A DNA stretch of 64,000 nucleotides, from contig DAINQP010000003.1 of the NCBI GenBank assembly GCA_036742665.1, forward strand, positions 4,546 to 68,545, in the 5' to 3' direction. Below, piece by piece: positions 60,297-64,000 of the stretch (position 1 is the first letter of the stretch; every line of letters starts with the position of its first letter). Source of the DNA: Gp6-AA40 sp036742665 (lineage in GTDB: Bacteria > Acidobacteriota > Vicinamibacteria > Vicinamibacterales > UBA2999). The notes under the pieces are model-generated. The model did no database searches. It was given only the letters and a program-made list of their open reading frames with translations, and was not told where the DNA came from. The position numbers and the translations under genes are program-made.

Positions 60297-60839
60297 ATGA
60301 GTACTGAATTGTGCGGCCTCGCGACGACGCCGACCGTCGAGCAAAATTTTGATGAAGTTGTCCTGCCCCACCTCGGTGCTGCACATCGGCTGGCGCGCTG
60401 GCTCATGCGGAACGAGCACGACGCCGAGGACGTTGTGCAGGACGCATCGCTGCGCGCGTTCCGGTACTTCCGGACATTCACGGGGGGAGATGGCCGTGCC
60501 TGGTTCCTCCGCATCGTGCGCAATACCTGCTCCGGCTGGCGCGGCCACCGGATCGACGCGCTAACCGATGCGTTCGATGAAGAGCAGCACCACGCTGTGC
60601 GGCCAGAGTTCGATCCCGAAATGTTGCTGCTTCAGAGCGACGACGCAACGTTGATCGCTCGCGCGATGCGCACGTTGCCGGAGCGGTTTCAACACCTGCT
60701 CGTGCTGCGTGAGATGCAAGGTCTGTCCTACCGAGAACTGGCGGAGGTGATGGAGATCCCGATCGGAACTGTGATGTCGAGGCTCGCGCGCGCGCGAGAA
60801 GCGCTCCGTGACGCGCTGGACGGCGCGCTGAGACGTTAG
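60297..60839 (+). CDS. ECF-type RNA polymerase sigma factor
   Basis: A 180-residue extracytoplasmic-function sigma factor. Region 2 is HRLARWLMRNEHDAEDVVQDASLRAFRYFRTF with the conserved DAEDVVQD and the WFLRIVRN segment. Region 4 is LPERFQHLLVLREMQGLSYRELAEVMEIPIGTVMSRLARAREAL. No anti-sigma gene follows; the 3' neighbour is on the opposite strand. CGGAG (60286-60290) precedes the ATG at 60297. Control is not clear, but it is divergent from the XRE-STAND regulator with a 214-base gap in which no obvious operator was found. Confidence 0.92.
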   Translation: MSTELCGLATTPTVEQNFDEVVLPHLGAAHRLARWLMRNEHDAEDVVQDASLRAFRYFRTFTGGDGRAWFLRIVRNTCSGWRGHRIDALTDAFDEEQHHAVRPEFDPEMLLLQSDDATLIARAMRTLPERFQHLLVLREMQGLSYRELAEVMEIPIGTVMSRLARAREALRDALDGALRR

Positions 60840-61238
60840 CGCAGGGTCAGGGGCAACGCCGGTCGCAGCGATGAATGCCGTACCCATTGCGCGCCGTGAG
60901 CGAGGCTCACCGGAATTCGCGGCGTCTCCGAGATTAGCAGGTGGACGCGGCTGCCTGTTTCGCAGCGCATTCTCTGAAGCGTGGCCGGCGCGGGCGAGCA
61001 CTGCGCTGAGCAGCATGTACAAGAACCACGCGCCGACACAGGAGATCGCCATCGCGAGGGGCGCCGACAGCAGATCGCGTCCGAGCACCGCGAGCCAGAG
61101 GCGTGTCACCCATCGCCAGAACCAAACACCCCCTCGTTCACACTCCTCCACTAAATGCCCGACGAAGGAACGAGCGCGCTCGACCGAGCCAACCAGCGAC
61201 AACAGCGTTTCGGCGACATCCGCCTTACGCAGGCGCAC
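60561..61238 (-). CDS. Small membrane protein of PadR-ADOP type locus; 3' half doubtful
   Basis: The GTG at 61236-61238 overlaps the PadR stop by 14 bases, implying translational coupling. The first 85 codons look real: VGSVERARSFVGHLVEECERGGVWFWRWVTRLWLAVLGRDLL then a transmembrane helix (APLAMAISCVGAWFLYMLLSAVLA). This resembles small membrane proteins that accompany PadR genes in Acidobacteria, but no permease gene follows. The remainder of the frame, from about 60840 downward, is antisense to the ECF sigma gene and has no recognised pattern, so the true protein may end earlier through a frameshift. It may be the stub of a lost ADOP unit. Confidence 0.45.
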   Translation of the reverse strand: MRLRKADVAETLLSLVGSVERARSFVGHLVEECERGGVWFWRWVTRLWLAVLGRDLLSAPLAMAISCVGAWFLYMLLSAVLARAGHASENALRNRQPRPPANLGDAANSGEPRSRRAMGTAFIAATGVAPDPALTSQRAVQRVTERFSRAREPRHHSSDRDLHHLRQFSVGQTLHLTQHEQVLKPLRQRAHRASDQRCVVALKQQHFGIELWPHSVVLLFIERIG

Positions 61239-61560
61239 CTCCGGGCAGAACGAGCCCCTTCATCAGGCGCTGATACGCACGCTGCGCGCGGGCGACCGCG
61301 TGCACACCACGGGAACTGACGGTGAAATAGCGTTTGGCGCGTCCGCCCCGTTCGGGCGTCGGGTCACCATATGTCGATGCCACGAGCCCTTTCTCCTCGA
61401 GCCGATCGAGCGTCGTGTACAGCGCCCCCGGCGCCGGTTCACGGTCAGTGCACTCGGCGATCTCACGCCGTATCGTGACGCCGTAGGCGTCGTCGCCACA
61501 GCGAAGGATCGCGAGCAGGACGACCTGCTCGAACTCACCGAGAATGGGCGTGGCAGCCAT
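61225..61560 (-). CDS. PadR-family transcriptional regulator (second)
   Basis: A 111-residue PadR protein: LGEFEQVVLLAILRCGDDAYGVTIRREI, then APGALYTTLDRLEEKGLVASTYGDPTPERGGRAKRYFTVSSRGVHAV, which is the winged helix with the GGRAKRY wing. The C-terminal helix runs ARAQRAYQRLMKGL. It differs clearly from the PadR at 9527-9862. The ATG at 61558-61560 is flanked upstream by an AT-rich TTTAAACTACATTGTAGTTT stretch (61560-61579) holding a partial inverted repeat (ACTACA-T-TGTAGT, 61565-61577) which could be its operator. It probably controls its own unit and perhaps the nearby receptor gene. Confidence 0.92.
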   Translation of the reverse strand: MAATPILGEFEQVVLLAILRCGDDAYGVTIRREIAECTDREPAPGALYTTLDRLEEKGLVASTYGDPTPERGGRAKRYFTVSSRGVHAVARAQRAYQRLMKGLVLPGGAPA

Positions 61561-61564
61561 TTAA

Positions 61565-61577
61565 ACTACATTGTAGT
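61565..61577. promoter_or_regulatory. ACTACA-T-TGTAGT palindrome upstream of PadR 2
   Basis: ACTACA and TGTAGT are exact 6-bp inverted arms around a single base, embedded in an AT-rich stretch immediately before the PadR ATG and between it and the TonB receptor 3 stop (61609). Such ACTACA/TGTAGT sites are typical of BlaI-type and PadR-type winged-helix repressors. The position at the regulator's own start favours autoregulation. Confidence 0.55.
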
Positions 61578-61608
61578 TTCATGGCCTGCCACGCTGTCAA
61601 TGGAATGC

Positions 61609-64000
61609 TTAGAACGACAAGGTCGCGTTGAACCGCGCCAGCCGCGGGTTCAGAATGGCTGTTGGATTTAGCCACGTCGTCCCGTTGTTCGAGTACAAGA
61701 ACGTCTGTTCGTAAGTCGTAATGGTGTTCGAGTTGAACAGGTTGTAGAGGTCGAACCCGACGTCGAGCCGCCGGCCGCCGAATCGCATGATCTTGGCGAG
61801 CCGGATGTCCACTTCGGTGCGTCGTTCGAGTGGATACAGCTCGCTCGGCGCCAGTAGATTGACCGTCGTGGTCTGGGCAGCCGATGCGCCAGCCGGCAGG
61901 CGACCGAGCAACGTTTGCACGACCGTATTCGGAATCTGGTAGTTGCCATTGAGCGACGTGCCGTTGCTGGCGTTCTCGCTCGCCGTGGTTCGCGTCGATC
62001 GAATCGTCGTACTGGCGAGGACGTCGATCTTCGGGATGGAGTACGACGCCAGTCCGCGGACGGCGGTGAGCCAGGGTTCGGTCACGTCGCAGCCATCGAG
62101 GCGCTGCGCAGTCGTACCAGAAATCGAGAACTGCGGACGCGCTTCCCACAGAGCGCAGGTGTTTCGCACGCCGCGACCGGTCGACGTACCCATCTGCACC
62201 GTCAACCTGTTGGCGAAACGGGCCGTCGCGTTCATGTCCACGCCGTGCCAGTATGCGGTGCGAGTCTCACCGGCAACGGTCTCTTCCTTCGTCTGGAAGT
62301 TTCGCGAGCCGCGCGCCGATGCCGCGGGCGTAATCGCCACGAACGAGGCCGTCGCACCGGCATTCGCCAGTTCGGGATGGTTCGGCACGGGAACCGTCCA
62401 GACGTCGTAGTCGTTCGCACCGACGAGCTCGTTGTAGGTGACGTTGAAGTTGCCCCAATGGCGACGGTTGTAGCCGGCGTCTACCGAGATGCCGGGTCGC
62501 ACCTCGTGCTGAATCGACGCGCCGTAGCGCCAGTTGTACGGCCGCACGCCCCAGCCGCTCAAAAGCGCCGGATCCACTCTGGTCGTATTCGGATCGGTAT
62601 TGCCGAAGTTCAGGTTTGCGCCGGTGAGCGTACCGCAGACGTCGCCGCCAGTCGTGCTGGTGTCCTGCGCGGCTGGACTCAGCAGGTTGCAATCGACGGC
62701 GAAATTGCCGTTCGAGTCGGTCCACGCACGGTTGGTGACCGTCCGGACGAAGTTTCCGGCCGGGCTCTGCGAGGAGTAGACACCGTCGGCAGTCGCTGCT
62801 GACAGGTAGCGGCCGACGCTTGCTTTCAACGCGGTCTTGCCGTTGCCTAAGAGATCGTATGCGAGACCGAAGCGCGGGCTGAGATCGTGGTAGCCGGTCA
62901 CGCTGTCGGCGCGCGGAAACCGGATGGGCGTCGATGTGAAGCGGCTCGTCTGATCCGTGCCGTTGCCCTCGGCCGGTGCCCAGCTATACACGTAGTCGTA
63001 TCGCAGCGCACCTTGCAGTGTCATTCTGCCGCGCGTCCATTGATCCTGCAGGAAGACCGAATGCGCAATCGCTCGATTGGCGTTCTCGAAATCTTCCGTG
63101 ATCGTGTAGTTCACGCCGGTCGGACACAGACGCGTGCCACTCTGGATCACGCATGATGCGGTGGCTGGCGCGGTGGAATTGAACGTGTAGCGCATCAGGC
63201 TTGGATTGGTGTAGTTCACCCAGTCGTACTTCATCTCCGTGCCGGTATATCCCAGCTTCGCGCTGTGGCCGCCGGTCACATAGGACCACGACGCGCGCCA
63301 GTTCCACGACACGGTGTCGTACACGCCCCACCCGTACGGGGCGCGATACGAGCTGTTGGCACGACCGTAAATATTCGAGGTTTCCTGCACGCCGATGAAT
63401 CCCATCGGCGCATCGGGAGGCATATGGCCCGAGCCGATGATGCCGTACCAGAAGCGCGAGACGGCCGCATCCAGAAGGTGACTGCTCGACACCGGCGCCG
63501 TCCAGGTGGCCTGTGTCAGGCTGACCGGGCCATCCTGGTACCCCGGGCCCGCCTCCGGGGCAATCGTCTCCGCACCGAACGGCGATCCAATCCAGTCGTC
63601 GCCACGCACACGGCAGCCGTCGGCATTCGTCGTCAGCGTCGATCCGAGACAGCGATACTGCGGCTGATACGAGAACGTGACCCGATTCTTCGGCGTCACC
63701 TGTCCCGTCAATCGCATAGACACATCGAACTTCGATTCAGTGAAACGAGTCTCGACGCCGGGCGTCGGGGCGTAACCCCACCTCGTCTCATCACCCAGGT
63801 TGAGATTCGGCGCCATGCCAGCCGCGACGACCTGCGCAATCCCAATCGTCCTGACGTTGCCGAAGAACCAGAACCGATCCTGGACGATCGGGCCACCGAG
63901 CGCGCCGCTGCTGTCCCAGTTTTTGCGGACGGTGGGTGGGTTCGGAATCCCCTGCGACCGGAGCGTGTCGCTCAGCGTGTTGACCTCGAGCAGCGCGAGG
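61609..64000 (-). CDS. TonB-dependent receptor, copy 3, 5'-truncated by window edge
   Basis: The frame is open from its TAA at 61609-61611 to the window end (about 797 codons), so the signal peptide, regulatory domain and most of the plug are outside. Visible parts are LGGPIVQDRFWFFGNVRTIG at the start of the barrel, FLQDQWTRGRMTLQGALRYDYVYSW, YDLLGNGKTALKASVGRYL, LSGWGVRPYNWRYGASIQHE and the end RLARFNATLSF, with the C-terminal phenylalanine. It matches receptors 1 and 2 in order. An internal ATG at 63814-63816 is not the true start. The ligand is unknown. The gene's 3' end is 49 bases from the second PadR gene on the same strand. Confidence 0.92.
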   Translation of the reverse strand, partial: LALLEVNTLSDTLRSQGIPNPPTVRKNWDSSGALGGPIVQDRFWFFGNVRTIGIAQVVAAGMAPNLNLGDETRWGYAPTPGVETRFTESKFDVSMRLTGQVTPKNRVTFSYQPQYRCLGSTLTTNADGCRVRGDDWIGSPFGAETIAPEAGPGYQDGPVSLTQATWTAPVSSSHLLDAAVSRFWYGIIGSGHMPPDAPMGFIGVQETSNIYGRANSSYRAPYGWGVYDTVSWNWRASWSYVTGGHSAKLGYTGTEMKYDWVNYTNPSLMRYTFNSTAPATASCVIQSGTRLCPTGVNYTITEDFENANRAIAHSVFLQDQWTRGRMTLQGALRYDYVYSWAPAEGNGTDQTSRFTSTPIRFPRADSVTGYHDLSPRFGLAYDLLGNGKTALKASVGRYLSAATADGVYSSQSPAGNFVRTVTNRAWTDSNGNFAVDCNLLSPAAQDTSTTGGDVCGTLTGANLNFGNTDPNTTRVDPALLSGWGVRPYNWRYGASIQHEVRPGISVDAGYNRRHWGNFNVTYNELVGANDYDVWTVPVPNHPELANAGATASFVAITPAASARGSRNFQTKEETVAGETRTAYWHGVDMNATARFANRLTVQMGTSTGRGVRNTCALWEARPQFSISGTTAQRLDGCDVTEPWLTAVRGLASYSIPKIDVLASTTIRSTRTTASENASNGTSLNGNYQIPNTVVQTLLGRLPAGASAAQTTTVNLLAPSELYPLERRTEVDIRLAKIMRFGGRRLDVGFDLYNLFNSNTITTYEQTFLYSNNGTTWLNPTAILNPRLARFNATLSF

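Noticed and set aside
1..64000. tRNA, rRNA, CRISPR array, insertion sequence or prophage
   Set aside because: No cloverleaf, rRNA core, regularly spaced repeats, transposase or phage gene was recognised while reading both strands. A dedicated RNA search was not possible.

Overview
The window is GC-rich (roughly 60-65%), densely coded DNA from a Gram-negative, probably aerobic soil-type bacterium. Gene content points to Acidobacteriota, most likely the class Vicinamibacteria. The evidence is an acidobacterial-type orphan permease (ADOP) behind a PadR repressor, a second PadR gene, a TIGR03435-family remnant, three very large TonB-dependent receptors with an N-terminal carboxypeptidase-regulatory-like domain, several DUF6152 proteins, and several families of short palindromic intergenic repeats. 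The taxonomy is inferred from families, not from a marker gene. No rRNA, tRNA, CRISPR array, transposase or phage gene was recognised.

Layout. 0-6 kb: 3' part of an Lhr-type helicase (cut by the window start), a frameshifted TIGR03435 pseudogene behind an AT-rich palindrome, a polysaccharide deacetylase, and a 1007-residue HExxH / beta-propeller / Omp85-like protein. 6-12 kb: an outer-membrane beta-barrel, ADOP + PadR, and a membrane hybrid histidine kinase. 12-17 kb: a cluster of small exported proteins of unknown function (lipocalin-like domain protein, SRPBCC protein, two DUF6152 proteins, two paralogous 'AQEW' proteins) around a c-type cytochrome; this is the best candidate for an undescribed system. 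17-25 kb: B12-binding radical SAM enzyme, TonB receptor 1, an NHL-like beta-propeller, topoisomerase IB copy 1, a secreted esterase. 25-37 kb: dodecin, aldo/keto reductase, a small HELGH protein, a winged-helix/hydrolase fusion, selenium-binding protein (methanethiol oxidase family) with a histidine-rich membrane partner, several hydrolases, a Tat-exported arylmalonate-decarboxylase-like protein, an M28 peptidase. 37-48 kb: SUI1/YciH, YaeQ, topoisomerase IB copy 2, an HExxH-TPR protein, a sulfite-oxidase-like molybdoenzyme with a C-terminal haem motif, a class C-type serine hydrolase, DUF6282, an exported VOC protein, an Mla-type ATPase and an AarF/UbiB kinase. 48-54 kb: a second DUF6152 / lipocalin-like locus including a metallo-beta-lactamase-fold protein that has lost nearly all metal ligands, then TonB receptor 2. 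54-64 kb: CPBP protease, cupredoxin plus FAD oxidase, FMN reductase, a large XRE-STAND-TPR regulator divergent from an ECF sigma factor, PadR 2, and TonB receptor 3 (cut by the window end).

Together the genes suggest a heterotroph that imports polymers or complexes through SusC/Oar-like receptors and processes them with many exported hydrolases and redox proteins. Transcription units are short (1-3 genes) and often convergent or divergent with overlapping ends. Palindromic repeats sit at many 3' ends and in several cases supply the stop codon or encode the end of a protein.
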